Assembly: GCF_029961145.1 (NCBI RefSeq)
Contig: NZ_JASBRG010000006.1
Coordinates: forward strand, 174,660 to 238,659
Direction of reading: 5' to 3'
Source of the DNA: Pinibacter soli
GTDB lineage: Bacteria; Bacteroidota; Bacteroidia; Chitinophagales; Chitinophagaceae
DNA: 64,000 nucleotides
A program made the translations under genes and the position numbers. Under the pieces are notes generated by a model. The model did not search any database, was not told the DNA's origin, and worked only from the letters and a program-made list of their open reading frames with translations. This document shows, piece by piece, positions 8,578 through 18,151 of the stretch (position 1 is the first letter of the stretch; every line of letters starts with the position of its first letter).

Positions 8578-9702
8578 CTAATTAAAGATCTCTCCCAGCT
8601 TCTTCTCCAACTCTTCACCACGAAGATTCTTACCAATGATTTTTCCCTGCGGATCGATCAAAAAGTTCTGAGGTATTGATTGTATGCCGTACATTTTTGC
8701 GACAGCATTGTTCCAGTATTGAAGATCTGAAACATGCGTCCAGGTGAGGTTGTCATCATGAATAGCTTTCAACCATCTTTCTTTTGCTGAATCTCTGTCC
8801 AGTGAAACGCTCAAGATGTCAAAGCCTTTGCTTTTATAAGTGTTGTAAGCTTTTACCACATTGGGATTTTCAGCACGGCAAGGTCCGCACCAGCTCGCCC
8901 AGAAATCAAGCAACACATATTTACCACGGAAAGATGAAAGCGAAACCGGGTTGCCCAAAGTGTCGTTTTGCGTAAAGTCAATGGCCACTTGTCCGATGCC
9001 TGTTTTCTTTGCGATATCAATAGCTTTTCCCAACTCTTTTCCTGATGGAGTTGCCTGTGAAGCTTTGGGCAATTTTTTAAACAAAGGCTCTACTTCAGAT
9101 GCGACGATGCTATAGCCAGCATATTGCTGCAGCGCAAAAACAGCGATGGGCGAAGATGAGTTTTTGCGTACGTAAGTACCATATTGTTTTCTAATTGTCT
9201 CGTCAATGCTATCAACCTTTGTCTCTACTGATTTCATCCCCACCTTATTTTGCTCTTTTGCAAAAGTTGCATACTGCTGTATTGCTTTATTACGTTCATC
9301 ATTAAGCGCTTTGCGAGAATCGTTTAATTTTTTAAACTCCGCATTTGCTTTTGAGCCGGTCATCTGAACGTTAGAAAAAGAGTCTGTTTGGGTCACCGTC
9401 ATATTGGCCTGATCTAGAAAAACTAGTGCTCTTGTTTTTCCTGCAGAAACGGAGGGACCGTATTTACCGGACGCGGTCAATCGTGCGATAGTTGGTTCCT
9501 GCAATCTTAGAGCAAATTGGTATTTTCCGTCAACCACAGAGGAGCTGTCAGTTACATTTTCAGAACCAGAACGGTAAGAAATGAACACTTTTTCAATGGC
9601 ATTGTCTATATTTTTCAGTTCGCCATTAAGGGTTACAGCTTTTTGAGCCTGGGAAAACAGGGCCGGAGCCGCCGCCAGGGCGGTCAACAAAATTTTTCTC
9701 AT
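8578..9702 (-). CDS. TlpA-like thiol-disulfide oxidoreductase with DUF4369 N-terminal domain
   Basis: A 374-residue exported protein. A signal peptide (MRKILLTALAAAPALFSQAQ) is followed by a beta-rich DUF4369-like domain (to about residue 125), a helical linker, and a C-terminal thioredoxin-fold domain from about residue 235. The active-site motif WCGPC sits in LLDFWASWCGPCRAENP, and SIPQNFLIDPQG holds the cis-proline loop. Such proteins keep periplasmic thiols reduced, for example in cytochrome c maturation or polysaccharide-utilisation loci. No partner gene lies next to it. The downstream gene is the DUF2891 protein. Confidence 0.9.
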   Translation of the reverse strand: MRKILLTALAAAPALFSQAQKAVTLNGELKNIDNAIEKVFISYRSGSENVTDSSSVVDGKYQFALRLQEPTIARLTASGKYGPSVSAGKTRALVFLDQANMTVTQTDSFSNVQMTGSKANAEFKKLNDSRKALNDERNKAIQQYATFAKEQNKVGMKSVETKVDSIDETIRKQYGTYVRKNSSSPIAVFALQQYAGYSIVASEVEPLFKKLPKASQATPSGKELGKAIDIAKKTGIGQVAIDFTQNDTLGNPVSLSSFRGKYVLLDFWASWCGPCRAENPNVVKAYNTYKSKGFDILSVSLDRDSAKERWLKAIHDDNLTWTHVSDLQYWNNAVAKMYGIQSIPQNFLIDPQGKIIGKNLRGEELEKKLGEIFN

Positions 9703-9907
9703 GGTCTTTTTTTCGATTTTGTGCGGTGAAATTACCGGATTCGATCTTTTTTTGGTTGCCGCTGGTAAAATTCGGCCCAGAAGTAAAAACAGTTTTTATC
9801 CAGTGCAGCCCGTTTTGTATTTTCGCGAATTAACAATCTCAATCAGACAGTTATGCGTTTGGAGAGAGCTTATCATAATATATTAAATTTTTTAAATCCC
9901 AAGAGTA

Positions 9908-11473
9908 ATGGACGCATCAGTTATATATATAATCATAGGTGGAGCTGCCGCGGCAGTTGGCATCATAGCGGGTAAATTCATTTTTGCCAAAAATCATCAG
10001 CAAAAGCTTGATGACGCTGAGAGACAAGCACAAAAGATAGTTGCAGACGCTCAAAGCAATTCAGAAACATTAAAGAAAGAAAAGTTACTGGAGGCCAAAG
10101 AAAAATTCGTTCAACTGAAGGCAGAGCACGATAGAGAGGTACTGGACAAAAACAGAAAGATCAACGACGCGGAAAACAGAATCAAACAGAAAGAGCAAAG
10201 CATCAACCAAAAAGAAGGTAATCTTGAAAAACAACTAAAAGAAAACGAGGCGATCAAGGAAAACCTGAACAGGCAGATAGAAGTTGTTAATCTTAAAAGA
10301 ACAGAACTCGAAAAGCATCAGGAGGAGCATATTCGCAGATTAGAAAAAGTGGCAGCTCTTACTGCAGAAGAAGCAAAAGCACAGCTCGTTGAAAGTTTGA
10401 AACAAGAGGCACACACACAAGCTCTTGGTTTACAGCAGGAAATAATAGATGAGGCTAAGCAAAAAGCAAATAAAGAGGCCCGCAAAATAATTATCCAGAC
10501 TATTCAGCGTACAGCCGCTGAACAGGCTATTGAAAACTCCATCACGGTTTTCAATCTTGAAAGTGATGAAATCAAAGGTCAGATCATTGGTCGTGAAGGT
10601 CGTAACATCCGTGCGATCGAGGCCGCAACTGGTGTTGATTTGATTGTAGATGACACTCCTGAGGCAATCATCTTATCTTCTTTCGATCCATTACGTCGTG
10701 AAATTGCCCGCCTGAGCCTTCAGCGCCTTGTGAGCGACGGACGTATCCACCCTGCAAGAATTGAGGAAGTAGTTGAAAAAACCCGCCGCCAGATAGAAGA
10801 GCAGGTAATGGAAATCGGCGAAAGAACAGTAATTGAACTGGGCATTCACGGTTTACATAAAGAATTGGTGAGAATTGTAGGTAAAATGCGTTTCCGTTCT
10901 TCTTACGGTCAAAACCTGTTGATGCATAGTCGTGAAGTAGCTAACCTTTGTGGAATCATGGCTGCGGAACTGGGAATGAATCCGAAATTGGCAAAACGCG
11001 CAGGTCTTTTACATGATATAGGTAAAGTGCCTGATGAGGAAACAGAATTGAGCCACGCGTTGCTTGGTATGAAGCTGGCTGAAAAATATGGTGAAAACCC
11101 TGCGGTAGTAAACGCGATCGGAGCTCACCACGATGAGGTTGAAATGCAATATGTGATCTCACCAATCGTTCAGGCTTGTGACGCCATTTCAGGTGCTCGT
11201 CCAGGCGCTCGCAGAGAGATTATGCAACAATACTTACAACGTATTAAAGATCTTGAAAACCTGGCGCTTACATACCAGGGCGTTGAAAAAGCATACGCGA
11301 TTCAGGCCGGCCGTGAATTGAGAGTTATTGTAGAAGCTGATAAAGTAACAGATGGCGACAGCGACAAACTAAGCTTCGAGATCGCACAGAAGATCCAGAC
11401 TGAAATGACCTATCCGGGACAAATCAAAGTAACTGTAATCAGAGAAAAGAGAGCAGTGAACGTCGCAAGATAA
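9908..11473 (+). CDS. rny: Ribonuclease Y
   Basis: A 521-residue membrane-anchored endoribonuclease that starts mRNA decay. The layout is complete: an N-terminal transmembrane helix (residues 5-26, [19 protein letters not shown]), a long coiled coil (about 30-200), a KH domain with [14 protein letters not shown] (about 235), and an HD domain with [12 protein letters not shown] (about 375-390), where His-Asp binds metal. The ATG at 9908 is preceded by AAGAG. A word palindrome lies 4 nt after the stop, followed by a T-rich run that may act as a terminator. Confidence 0.96.
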   Translation: MDASVIYIIIGGAAAAVGIIAGKFIFAKNHQQKLDDAERQAQKIVADAQSNSETLKKEKLLEAKEKFVQLKAEHDREVLDKNRKINDAENRIKQKEQSINQKEGNLEKQLKENEAIKENLNRQIEVVNLKRTELEKHQEEHIRRLEKVAALTAEEAKAQLVESLKQEAHTQALGLQQEIIDEAKQKANKEARKIIIQTIQRTAAEQAIENSITVFNLESDEIKGQIIGREGRNIRAIEAATGVDLIVDDTPEAIILSSFDPLRREIARLSLQRLVSDGRIHPARIEEVVEKTRRQIEEQVMEIGERTVIELGIHGLHKELVRIVGKMRFRSSYGQNLLMHSREVANLCGIMAAELGMNPKLAKRAGLLHDIGKVPDEETELSHALLGMKLAEKYGENPAVVNAIGAHHDEVEMQYVISPIVQACDAISGARPGARREIMQQYLQRIKDLENLALTYQGVEKAYAIQAGRELRVIVEADKVTDGDSDKLSFEIAQKIQTEMTYPGQIKVTVIREKRAVNVAR

Positions 11474-11477
11474 TAAA

Positions 11478-11543
11478 GCTCAACGCTAAATGCCTAACGC
11501 TTAACGCAAGACTTTCAACGCGTTAAGCGTTTTGCGTTAAGCT
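11478..11543. repeat. CTTAACGC-word palindrome, copy 1 (terminator-like)
   Basis: Arms about 11478-11508 and 11520-11543 pair with gaps; the inner CTTAACGC/GCGTTAAG pair is exact. A T-rich tract follows, so it probably ends the rny transcript. A near-perfect relative lies at 26774-26840. Confidence 0.65.
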
Positions 11544-11567
11544 TTCTGCTTTTTTTTAGATTTTTTA

Positions 11568-11597
11568 TTTGTTTATTCAATTTTTCAGTTACCTTTG
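11568..11597 (+). promoter_or_regulatory. Bacteroidota-type promoter of rplS
   Basis: TTTG (11568-11571), an 18-nt spacer and TACCTTTG (11590-11597) fit the Bacteroidota consensus. The ATG of rplS follows 23 nt later, giving a short leader. Confidence 0.7.
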
Positions 11598-11620
11598 CCG
11601 TCCGATAAAATAAAGAAATC

Positions 11621-11992
11621 ATGAACGCAGTAGCATTTGTTCACGAGCAGTTAACGCCGAAGAGGGATTTCCCAAAATTTAAAGCAGGTGACAACGTCAC
11701 TGTTAACTATAAAATCGTTGAAGGAAACAAAGAAAGAATCCAGTCTTTCAAAGGTGACGTTATCAAACGTCAGGGAGAAGGTTCTACACAGTCTTTTACA
11801 GTACGTAAAATTTCAGACGGTGTAGGTGTAGAAAGAACATTCCCTTACTTCTCACCAAATATTGACTCTATCGTTTTGAACAAAAAAGGTAAAGTACGTC
11901 GTTCTAAATTGTACTTCCTGCGTGAAAGAAGCGGTAAAAGCGCAAGAATTAAAGAAAAGAAGAGAGCAGCTGTTGTTGCTACCGCAAAATAG
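11621..11992 (+). CDS. rplS: 50S ribosomal protein L19
   Basis: A 123-residue ribosomal protein at the 30S-50S interface. The family pattern is clear: [25 protein letters not shown] in the first third, then [30 protein letters not shown] (as [18 protein letters not shown]) and a basic C-terminal end [20 protein letters not shown]. It stands alone here, with its own promoter and terminator, rather than in the rpsP-rimM-trmD operon seen in many bacteria. Confidence 0.97.
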   Translation: MNAVAFVHEQLTPKRDFPKFKAGDNVTVNYKIVEGNKERIQSFKGDVIKRQGEGSTQSFTVRKISDGVGVERTFPYFSPNIDSIVLNKKGKVRRSKLYFLRERSGKSARIKEKKRAAVVATAK

Positions 11993-12016
11993 AAATAACT
12001 CTCTACATCGTTATAG

Positions 12017-12047
12017 AACGGATGCATTCATGCATCCGTTTTTTGTT
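12017..12047 (+). terminator. Intrinsic terminator of rplS
   Basis: A perfect 10-bp stem (12017-12026 with 12031-12040, AACGGATGCA/TGCATCCGTT), a 4-nt loop and a following T-rich run TTTTGTTTTTG. It is one of the strongest terminators in the window. Confidence 0.9.
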
Positions 12048-12162
12048 TTTGTTATTGCCGCGTTAACTATTTTTTTTGAACTGTTTGTAAACTAAATTGC
12101 GGCCGGAATCACATTAGTAATAAGAAACAAGTACCTTTGTTTTTCAATTTAAATTAAAAGTC

Positions 12163-12402
12163 ATGAGTCAATCTTTGTTGTTCATTCAGGCTCCGGGATT
12201 TACAGAATGGATCGTTATCCTGGTTGTAGTTGTGCTGTTGTTCGGTGGTAAAAAGATCCCTGAATTAATGCGCGGTGTAGGTCGTGGTCTTCGTGAATTT
12301 AATGATGCTAAAAATAGCGTAACAAGAGAAATCGAAGAAGGCATGAAAGAAAAAGATAGCAAACCTGCTTCTTCAACTTCTACAACAAGCAAAAGCGAGT
12401 AA
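12163..12402 (+). CDS. tatA: Sec-independent protein translocase subunit TatA/TatE
   Basis: A 79-residue subunit of the twin-arginine translocase. One transmembrane helix ([20 protein letters not shown], residues 16-35) is followed by the [20 protein letters not shown] hinge and amphipathic helix that define TatA, then a charged, Ser/Thr-rich tail. No tatC lies in the window. A -7-like box TACCTTTG is present at 12132-12139, 24 nt before the ATG, without a good -33 partner. gatA follows 113 nt later on the same strand. Confidence 0.93.
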   Translation: MSQSLLFIQAPGFTEWIVILVVVVLLFGGKKIPELMRGVGRGLREFNDAKNSVTREIEEGMKEKDSKPASSTSTTSKSE

Positions 12403-12515
12403 CTCTAGCTCAGCTTTCTATCAATACTGACTCTGCGAAATAATCCGTATTTCTCACTGAAAACTATTGATACGACCAGAACCAATTTTACAACTCTATT
12501 ACCTTCAGACGGGCT

Positions 12516-13943
12516 TTGTTTACTTACAGTTCAATACAGCAATATCATATATCATTATTGAATAATTCCACTACCTGTTTACAGGCAGTGGAATTTTATT
12601 TGCAACAAATTGAAGCAAAAAGGAACCTCAATGCTTATGTGGATGTATACGCGGAAGAAGCTTTGCAAAAAGCCAAAGAGCTTGATGAAAAGCGCAGAAG
12701 CGGCGAGCCACTAAAAAAGCTTCACGGCGTTGTTATTGGTATTAAAGATGTTATCTGCTATAAAGGACATGAAGTAACTGCAGCCTCACACATCCTCGAA
12801 GGGTTTACTGCAACATACAATGCCACCGCAGTCGAAAGATTGCTGGCGGAAGATGCTATTATCATTGGCAGCCTCAATTGTGATGAATTTGCAATGGGTT
12901 CTTCCAACGAAAATTCATTTTACGGGGCAACGCTAAACGCTATTGACGAAAGCCGCGTTCCCGGCGGCTCTTCCGGCGGTTCGGCAGTGGCTGTACAGGC
13001 AGACCTTTGCATGGTGAGCCTGGGTAGCGATACAGGTGGATCTGTAAGGCAACCCGCAGATTTTTGTGGAATCGTAGGTTTAAAACCTACTTACGGCCGC
13101 ATTTCCCGCTACGGGTTAATAGCCTATGCTTCGTCATTTGACCAGATAGGTATTTTCGCGAAAAATATTCCCGACATTGCCCTTACTTTAGAAATAATGG
13201 CCGGCGCAGATGACTTCGACAGCACTGTTTCCCTGGAAAAAGTAGAATCTTATTCTTCATTGGTACAAGATTCTAAACCATTGAGAATCGCTTATTTCAA
13301 GGATGCTATCGACCACCCTTCTCTGGATGAAGAGATGGAAAATGCCATGAAAAGCTATCTGAATGGACTTTCTGAAAAAGGCCACCTGGTTACGGGCATT
13401 GATTTTGATTTCCTTGAGTATATCGTACCCGCGTATTATGTGCTTACAACCGCAGAGGCTTCCTCCAACCTGTCGAGGTTCGATGGAGTGCGATACGGAT
13501 ACAGGGTAAATGATGAAAATATAGATTTAACAAGTTTTTATTCACAGTCCCGATCTCAAGGTTTTGGCAAAGAAGTGAAACGTCGGATCATGCTTGGCAC
13601 ATTTGTTTTAAGTGCCGGATATTTCGACGCCTATTTCACCCAGGCCCAAAAAGTACGCAAGCAATTATACGACCAAACCCAGCTGATTTTCAGGGATTTT
13701 GACGTAATTATACTTCCCACCGTTCCTTCTCCTGCATTTAAGTTTGGTGAAAAATCCGGAGATCCAACTGCTATGTATTTGGCAGATATTTATACTGTCT
13801 ATGCCAATTTAGTTGGAATTCCAGCCATCTCACTCCCAGTTTTTACACATTCGAATGGCATGCCTTTTGGTGTTCAGGCTATGACGAACCAATTTTGTGA
13901 GTTATCTTTGTTGCAATTCTCGCATCAAGTGATGCAACAATAA
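12516..13943 (+). CDS. gatA: Asp-tRNA(Asn)/Glu-tRNA(Gln) amidotransferase subunit A
   Basis: A 475-residue amidase that releases ammonia from glutamine for tRNA-dependent Asn or Gln synthesis with GatB and GatC. The amidase-signature triad is intact: Lys77 (GVVIGIKDVI), cis-Ser152 (VPGGSSGGSA) and the nucleophile Ser176 (LGSDTGGSVRQPA). The start appears to be TTG at 12516: the protein aligns with family N-termini (FTYSSIQQY) from this codon, and no in-frame ATG lies near. gatB and gatC are not in the window, so the complex is encoded at separate loci. The gene sits 113 nt after tatA. Confidence 0.95.
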   Translation: MFTYSSIQQYHISLLNNSTTCLQAVEFYLQQIEAKRNLNAYVDVYAEEALQKAKELDEKRRSGEPLKKLHGVVIGIKDVICYKGHEVTAASHILEGFTATYNATAVERLLAEDAIIIGSLNCDEFAMGSSNENSFYGATLNAIDESRVPGGSSGGSAVAVQADLCMVSLGSDTGGSVRQPADFCGIVGLKPTYGRISRYGLIAYASSFDQIGIFAKNIPDIALTLEIMAGADDFDSTVSLEKVESYSSLVQDSKPLRIAYFKDAIDHPSLDEEMENAMKSYLNGLSEKGHLVTGIDFDFLEYIVPAYYVLTTAEASSNLSRFDGVRYGYRVNDENIDLTSFYSQSRSQGFGKEVKRRIMLGTFVLSAGYFDAYFTQAQKVRKQLYDQTQLIFRDFDVIILPTVPSPAFKFGEKSGDPTAMYLADIYTVYANLVGIPAISLPVFTHSNGMPFGVQAMTNQFCELSLLQFSHQVMQQ

Positions 13944-14028
13944 GTTGATGAATGACCCATTTACTGGCCTAGGTTACCCACTTCAAATTTGAAGCTATAC
14001 GGTATTGTGAAAACTAAAAAAGGAAGTA

Positions 14029-15135
14029 ATGAAAAAACTTTTATTGTTGAGCGCTTATGTGCTTGCCACCATTTGTACCCAATCGGCTGCTGCGCAGAAC
14101 CAAACAAAAAAAGAACTAAAGCCCGCTATTATTGACAGCGCTGTTATACCAAACAACAGCCCGGTTACAAAGAAAGCAGATGGCAAAGGGTTTACGAACC
14201 TTTACGAAAGCACTACAGATCTTGAGTTAAATACTCAGGGGCCTCGGTTGAATCCACAGGCAATTACATTTGTAAAAGACTACATTGAAGATTATGGAAA
14301 GGATCTTTCCAAAATGAAGGATTGGGCACTCCCATACTTCAATATGATGGATCAGGTTCTGGCAGATGCGGGTCTGCCTACAGAGTTGAAATATCTGGCA
14401 GTTATTGAATCACGCCTGAAGTCAACAGCTGTTTCATGGGCTGGGGCTGTTGGTCCGTGGCAGTTTATGCCGACCACAGCAAGAACGCTTGGTCTTCGCG
14501 TATCCCGCAAATATGACGAGCGCACCAATTATGTAAAGAGCACCAAGGCTGCAGCAAGGTATTTAAAAGACCTTTACACCGTTTTTGGCGACTGGTTACT
14601 GGTGATCGCAGCTTATAACGGCGGAGCAGGAAACGTACAAAAAGCTATGCGTAAAAGCCACAGCAACAATTTCTGGGTGTTGCAGTATTATTTACCTGCA
14701 GAATCAAGAAATCACGTTAAAAAATTCATTGGTACGCATTACATTTTTGAAGGGCAAGGCGGTTTAACCACGCTTACAAAAGCTGAAGTAGAAGAACACT
14801 ACGGAGCACAGGGCATTTACGCAGCTAACCGCAAAATATCTTCGGATGAATTGCAAACATGCAAAACGTTGACAGTTGCAGGAAAATACAATTCAACCAT
14901 CGTTGCCAAGTATGTAAATATGGATGTGAACGAGTTTAACCGTTACAACCCAGCTTTCGACAAAGTAATGGCTAGTTCATGCAATAACTATGACCTGAAG
15001 TTGCCGGAGGAGAAAATGGATCTTTTCAACGCGAACAAGTATCAGATCCTGAATGAATCTGTTCAGTTGATGCTGAGTGGCGGTACAGAAAAGGTAGCAG
15101 CAAATGAATCTGCGCCTATTGCAAGAAAAATGTAA
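14029..15135 (+). CDS. Membrane-bound lytic murein transglycosylase, MltD-like
   Basis: A 368-residue exported enzyme that cleaves the MurNAc-GlcNAc bond of peptidoglycan. A signal peptide (MKKLLLLSAYVLATICTQSAAAQ) precedes an SLT domain: LKYLAVIESRLKS holds the catalytic Glu (about residue 127), GAVGPWQFMPTTAR follows, and AAYNGGAGNV is the third family motif. The C-terminal 110 residues (YNSTIVAKYVNMDVNEFNRYNP and on) look like one divergent LysM-type peptidoglycan-binding unit. AAGGAAG just before the ATG is a good ribosome binding site. A terminator follows. Confidence 0.92.
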   Translation: MKKLLLLSAYVLATICTQSAAAQNQTKKELKPAIIDSAVIPNNSPVTKKADGKGFTNLYESTTDLELNTQGPRLNPQAITFVKDYIEDYGKDLSKMKDWALPYFNMMDQVLADAGLPTELKYLAVIESRLKSTAVSWAGAVGPWQFMPTTARTLGLRVSRKYDERTNYVKSTKAAARYLKDLYTVFGDWLLVIAAYNGGAGNVQKAMRKSHSNNFWVLQYYLPAESRNHVKKFIGTHYIFEGQGGLTTLTKAEVEEHYGAQGIYAANRKISSDELQTCKTLTVAGKYNSTIVAKYVNMDVNEFNRYNPAFDKVMASSCNNYDLKLPEEKMDLFNANKYQILNESVQLMLSGGTEKVAANESAPIARKM

Positions 15136-15154
15136 AAGACATTTGTACATATTT

Positions 15155-15188
15155 AAAAAGGCTGTCTCGCAAGAGATGGCCTTTTTTG
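15155..15188 (+). terminator. Intrinsic terminator of the MltD-like gene
   Basis: AAAAAGGC (from 15155) pairs with GCCTTTTT, with an inner TCTC-GCAA-GAGA stem and a two-base mismatch between. TTTTTTGTT follows. Confidence 0.75.
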
Positions 15189-15194
15189 TTGATG

Positions 15195-15224
15195 CCCGTA
15201 GAGACGCATGAAAATGCGTCTTTG
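15195..15224. repeat. GTAGAGACGCA hairpin, copy 1
   Basis: The perfect stem AGACGCAT/ATGCGTCT (15202-15209 with 15214-15221) is closed by a GAAA tetraloop and preceded by CCGTAG. The same word makes the larger palindrome at 63657-63759. GTAGAGACGC hairpins are widespread in Bacteroidota and cyanobacteria. Confidence 0.7.
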
Positions 15225-15329
15225 CATTTTTTGGGTGAAGCACCGGAGACGGAAATAAATATGAAAAAATTTAGAAATATTAAATCTGTAATATAATTTT
15301 GATATCAAATTAATATCAAACTAATTTTT

Positions 15330-16199
15330 ATGGAAAAAGTATTCAAACCAGTTTCGGGATTTCTGGTACTCATATTAGGAATTGCAGGCATTCTTTTCTC
15401 AATTTATCTTTTTGGAGTGGCTGGCTCGTTGCACAGCGTTGGGGCCGGAGCGATAGGTGTCATTATTTTTACCCTCTGCGTTTTCTTTCTCAAAGGATTA
15501 AAAGTTATCAACCCAAACCAATCCTGCGTTTGTACATTTTTTGGAAAATATGTAGGCACGATAAAGGCAAACGGCTTGCTTTGGGTAAACCCATTTTACA
15601 CCGCTACAAAAGTTTCCTTGAGATCTCAGAACCTGAATGGTCAGCAATTGAAGGTGAATGATAAAATGGGAAATCCCATCGAGATTGCATCAGTGATTGT
15701 GTGGCAGGTAAGTGATACATACAAAGCCACTTTTGAAGTAGCCGATTATCAGCAGTATGTTCAAATACAAAGTGAGGCGGCGGTAAGGCACCTTGCCAGC
15801 ACTTGCCCTTACGATAATATGGAAGATGAAACTGCTAACATAACGCTGCGTGATGGCGGAGAGCGTGTTGTTGCTATGTTAGAGGCTGAATTAAATGAAA
15901 GACTGGCTCCTGCCGGAATTATCATTAAGGAAGCGCGGATCAGTCACCTTGCCTACGCTCCGGAAATTGCTGGGGCTATGCTACAACGTCAACAGGCAAC
16001 GGCAATTGTTGCAGCAAGAACCAAGATCGTAGAAGGTGCTGTGGGTATGGTGGAGCTGGCACTTGAGCAATTATCTAAGAAAGGAATTGTTACGCTTGAC
16101 GAAGAAAAGAAAGCTGCAATGGTAAGCAATTTAATGGTGGTGCTTTGCGGTGAAAAGGCTGCCCAACCGATTTTAAATACAGGAACGCTTTATCAATAA
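15330..16199 (+). CDS. SPFH (band 7/stomatin-like) domain membrane protein
   Basis: A 289-residue protein with two N-terminal membrane helices (about residues 10-30 and 40-56) and an SPFH/band 7 domain from about residue 60 (INPNQSCVCTFFGKYVGTI) to about residue 190, then a helical region rich in Ala and Glu. SPFH proteins form ring-like oligomers in membrane microdomains. It is followed 49 nt later by an Arc-like small protein, a pair often seen together in other bacteria. No regulator or protease gene (such as NfeD) lies next to it. The precise role is unknown. Confidence 0.9.
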   Translation: MEKVFKPVSGFLVLILGIAGILFSIYLFGVAGSLHSVGAGAIGVIIFTLCVFFLKGLKVINPNQSCVCTFFGKYVGTIKANGLLWVNPFYTATKVSLRSQNLNGQQLKVNDKMGNPIEIASVIVWQVSDTYKATFEVADYQQYVQIQSEAAVRHLASTCPYDNMEDETANITLRDGGERVVAMLEAELNERLAPAGIIIKEARISHLAYAPEIAGAMLQRQQATAIVAARTKIVEGAVGMVELALEQLSKKGIVTLDEEKKAAMVSNLMVVLCGEKAAQPILNTGTLYQ

Positions 16200-16248
16200 A
16201 CTCGACTCGTAGAGGATAAAATATATTTTGAGCTTTAATATTGCAGGA

Positions 16249-16437
16249 ATGAGTTCAGACAAAAAATCATTTGTATTAAGGATAGATGCACAAACATTTG
16301 CCGCATTGGAAAAGTGGGCAGCAGATGATTTCAGGAGTGTGAACGGGCAGCTGGAATGGCTTATAGATAAGGCATTGAAAGATGCGGGACGAAAAAAAGA
16401 TTCTTCACAAAAGAAGAAGGAAGAAAAAGAAGATTAA
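16249..16437 (+). CDS. Arc-like (ribbon-helix-helix) small protein
   Basis: A 62-residue protein. KSFVLRIDAQTFAALEKWAADD followed by RSVNGQLEWLIDKALKDAG fits a ribbon-helix-helix fold of the Arc family, with a Lys/Glu-rich tail. I start it at ATG 16249, which has AGG just upstream; a TTG at 16228 in the same frame is less likely. Genes of this kind are commonly found directly after SPFH genes. It may be a small DNA-binding protein or a partner of the SPFH protein; it does not look like half of a toxin-antitoxin pair, since no toxin gene is near. Confidence 0.75.
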   Translation: MSSDKKSFVLRIDAQTFAALEKWAADDFRSVNGQLEWLIDKALKDAGRKKDSSQKKKEEKED

Positions 16438-16451
16438 CTTTTCGCATAGTC

Positions 16452-16486
16452 AAAAGCGTTGGAAATAATCCAGCGCTTTTTTATTT
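16452..16486 (+). terminator. Intrinsic terminator of the SPFH/Arc-like pair
   Basis: Stem 16452-16462 pairs with 16470-16480 (AAAAGCGTTGG/CCAGCGCTTTT, one mismatch), followed by TTATTTTG. Confidence 0.8.
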
Positions 16487-16533
16487 TGATTGAATAATTT
16501 GACTTGCAAATATTTACCCTAATTGTAACTTCT

Positions 16534-16926
16534 ATGTTTTCTAAACCTAAGGGAAAAGCGAATCCTCTTTTAGCATTAGCGTTCTGTTTTTTTGCTGCAG
16601 ATTGCTACTCGCAGATTATTACTCGTAAAGATTCGCGTACAGGTTACTATATGTCGATCGATGATTCGTATTTTGGGTATCTGTTTTACCCTGATAATTT
16701 TTGTATGTACAAAACTATGGGGCACTTTGGAGATTCTAGGTTATTTTACAGATACACTCTTCAACACGACAGTTTAATTCTAACTCCTTTGCCAGCAAAA
16801 TTTCAAACAAATGACTACCACTCATGGCAAGGCGATACTTTGATTTTTAAAAATGACACTTGCTTGTTTAATGTTGGTGAAAAAAGGGAATATTGTCTTT
16901 TTCATGACAGACAACCTGTAAAATAG
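16534..16926 (+). CDS. Hypothetical secreted protein
   Basis: A 130-residue protein with a signal peptide (NPLLALAFCFFAADCYSQ) and a mature part rich in Tyr, Phe and Asp (RTGYYMSIDDSYFGYLFYP), probably all-beta. I start it at ATG 16534; a TTG at 16504 in frame is less likely. No domain is recognised. It is a lone gene, convergent with the membrane protein gene at 16937, with only 10 nt between the two stops and no clear terminator. Confidence 0.55.
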   Translation: MFSKPKGKANPLLALAFCFFAADCYSQIITRKDSRTGYYMSIDDSYFGYLFYPDNFCMYKTMGHFGDSRLFYRYTLQHDSLILTPLPAKFQTNDYHSWQGDTLIFKNDTCLFNVGEKREYCLFHDRQPVK

Positions 16927-16936
16927 ACAGAAACGA

Positions 16937-18136
16937 CTAAACACTCGTGATCTTTCTCATCGCAACGTTTAGCAACAATATACCTGCGAAAATCACTATT
17001 GTCGCGGCAAGCAATATTTCAATTACGTGGGACATTGGAATGCCGTAAAAGCCCATCAAACCCTGGCCCATCAACACGACCTCATTTCCAATTATTCCTA
17101 CAATGAAGATTACTGTCGCCACTTTAAACAACGAATTATAATTCAAAAAATTTCTCGATGCTGCCAAAAGGAACAGTGAAATTATACACAACAACACGAG
17201 GTGCAAGTACCCTACAATAATTGGCCTGGAACCAAAGGCCAGAATAGAAAGCACTGGTATTGTGGAAAACATTTGCAGAAGGAATTTTATAGCCACTGCC
17301 ACAGCGAAGAGTTTAAATATCCATTTATTACCACTCTTAAATACGCTCAGTGCGGGACGCATAACAATTAGGAGCCAAACCAAAGCAATCCCTTGTACAA
17401 CACCCGTAATTGCAGCTATTGCGTACGCATAAGCAGGAATGGCGAAGTTTATGACGGAAAGCAAATAAGCCGGAACGCAACAAGCTACCAACGTAACACA
17501 TAATTTTTTGGCAAGAGCACTGTTGTAATTTTCTTTTGGAATCATCATGAACAATATGCTGAGGCAGCCAAAGAAGAACCAACCATTGTATTGGAAGTGC
17601 AGGAAAAAATATATCGCGGCTACGTACCAGTATTGACCTTCAAATTTATTTGCCATGAGCCAGGCCAGCATGAAGGTTGCAAGAGAAGATATTTGTGCAA
17701 AAATGAGCGCTGCTTTGCAACAGAACGCAGCTAATGTGTTTCCTTCATATTTATTAAGGTCGCGCCAATAATAAACTGCAAAGATTGCAAGTACAGCAAT
17801 AGAGATGGTAGAAAACGTGATGGAGTACAAAGCATAACCCTGTATGATAAACGAAATCAACATGCCATAGGCTGAGATAAGGTTTGCAATTAACAACCAT
17901 CTGTATCTCGAATAGACGTCAATGTTATTTTTCTTTTGCAGAAAGAAAATAAGGAAGCAAAAGATTGTCTGTGTAATCCATCCTGTAAATGCAAAATGCG
18001 AATGTGCGTGCAATAAATGTTTTTGCTCGATAATAGGGAGAGAGAACACAATTTTGTATCGCAGAATGACGCCGCAAAGGGCGACTATAAGAAGATTTAA
18101 AAAGGAAATCCTAATCCACTTAGAAAACAGGAACAT
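16937..18136 (-). CDS. Polytopic membrane protein with conserved histidines, nos-linked
   Basis: A 399-residue, very hydrophobic protein with about 11-12 membrane helices. Helix 2 carries HLLHAHSHFAFTGW (His40, 43, 45, 47), and later helices carry HFQYNGW, GYLHLVLL and a Pro-Met-Ser-His set near the C-terminus. The HAHxHxxxxGW pattern is like the haem-ligand helix of heme-copper oxidase subunit I, NorB and NnrS proteins, so this is probably a distant member or relative of that group (inference). It ends a two-gene unit with the Crp/Fnr regulator and stands back to back with the nos operon. A role in NO handling or electron transfer to NosZ is plausible but not shown. Confidence 0.6.
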   Translation of the reverse strand: MFLFSKWIRISFLNLLIVALCGVILRYKIVFSLPIIEQKHLLHAHSHFAFTGWITQTIFCFLIFFLQKKNNIDVYSRYRWLLIANLISAYGMLISFIIQGYALYSITFSTISIAVLAIFAVYYWRDLNKYEGNTLAAFCCKAALIFAQISSLATFMLAWLMANKFEGQYWYVAAIYFFLHFQYNGWFFFGCLSILFMMIPKENYNSALAKKLCVTLVACCVPAYLLSVINFAIPAYAYAIAAITGVVQGIALVWLLIVMRPALSVFKSGNKWIFKLFAVAVAIKFLLQMFSTIPVLSILAFGSRPIIVGYLHLVLLCIISLFLLAASRNFLNYNSLFKVATVIFIVGIIGNEVVLMGQGLMGFYGIPMSHVIEILLAATIVIFAGILLLNVAMRKITSV

Positions 18137-18151
18137 TATTTTTTTTCAATA

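Noticed and set aside
16249-16437. Toxin-antitoxin antidote
   Set aside because: The ribbon-helix-helix protein has no toxin gene next to it and pairs with an SPFH gene instead.
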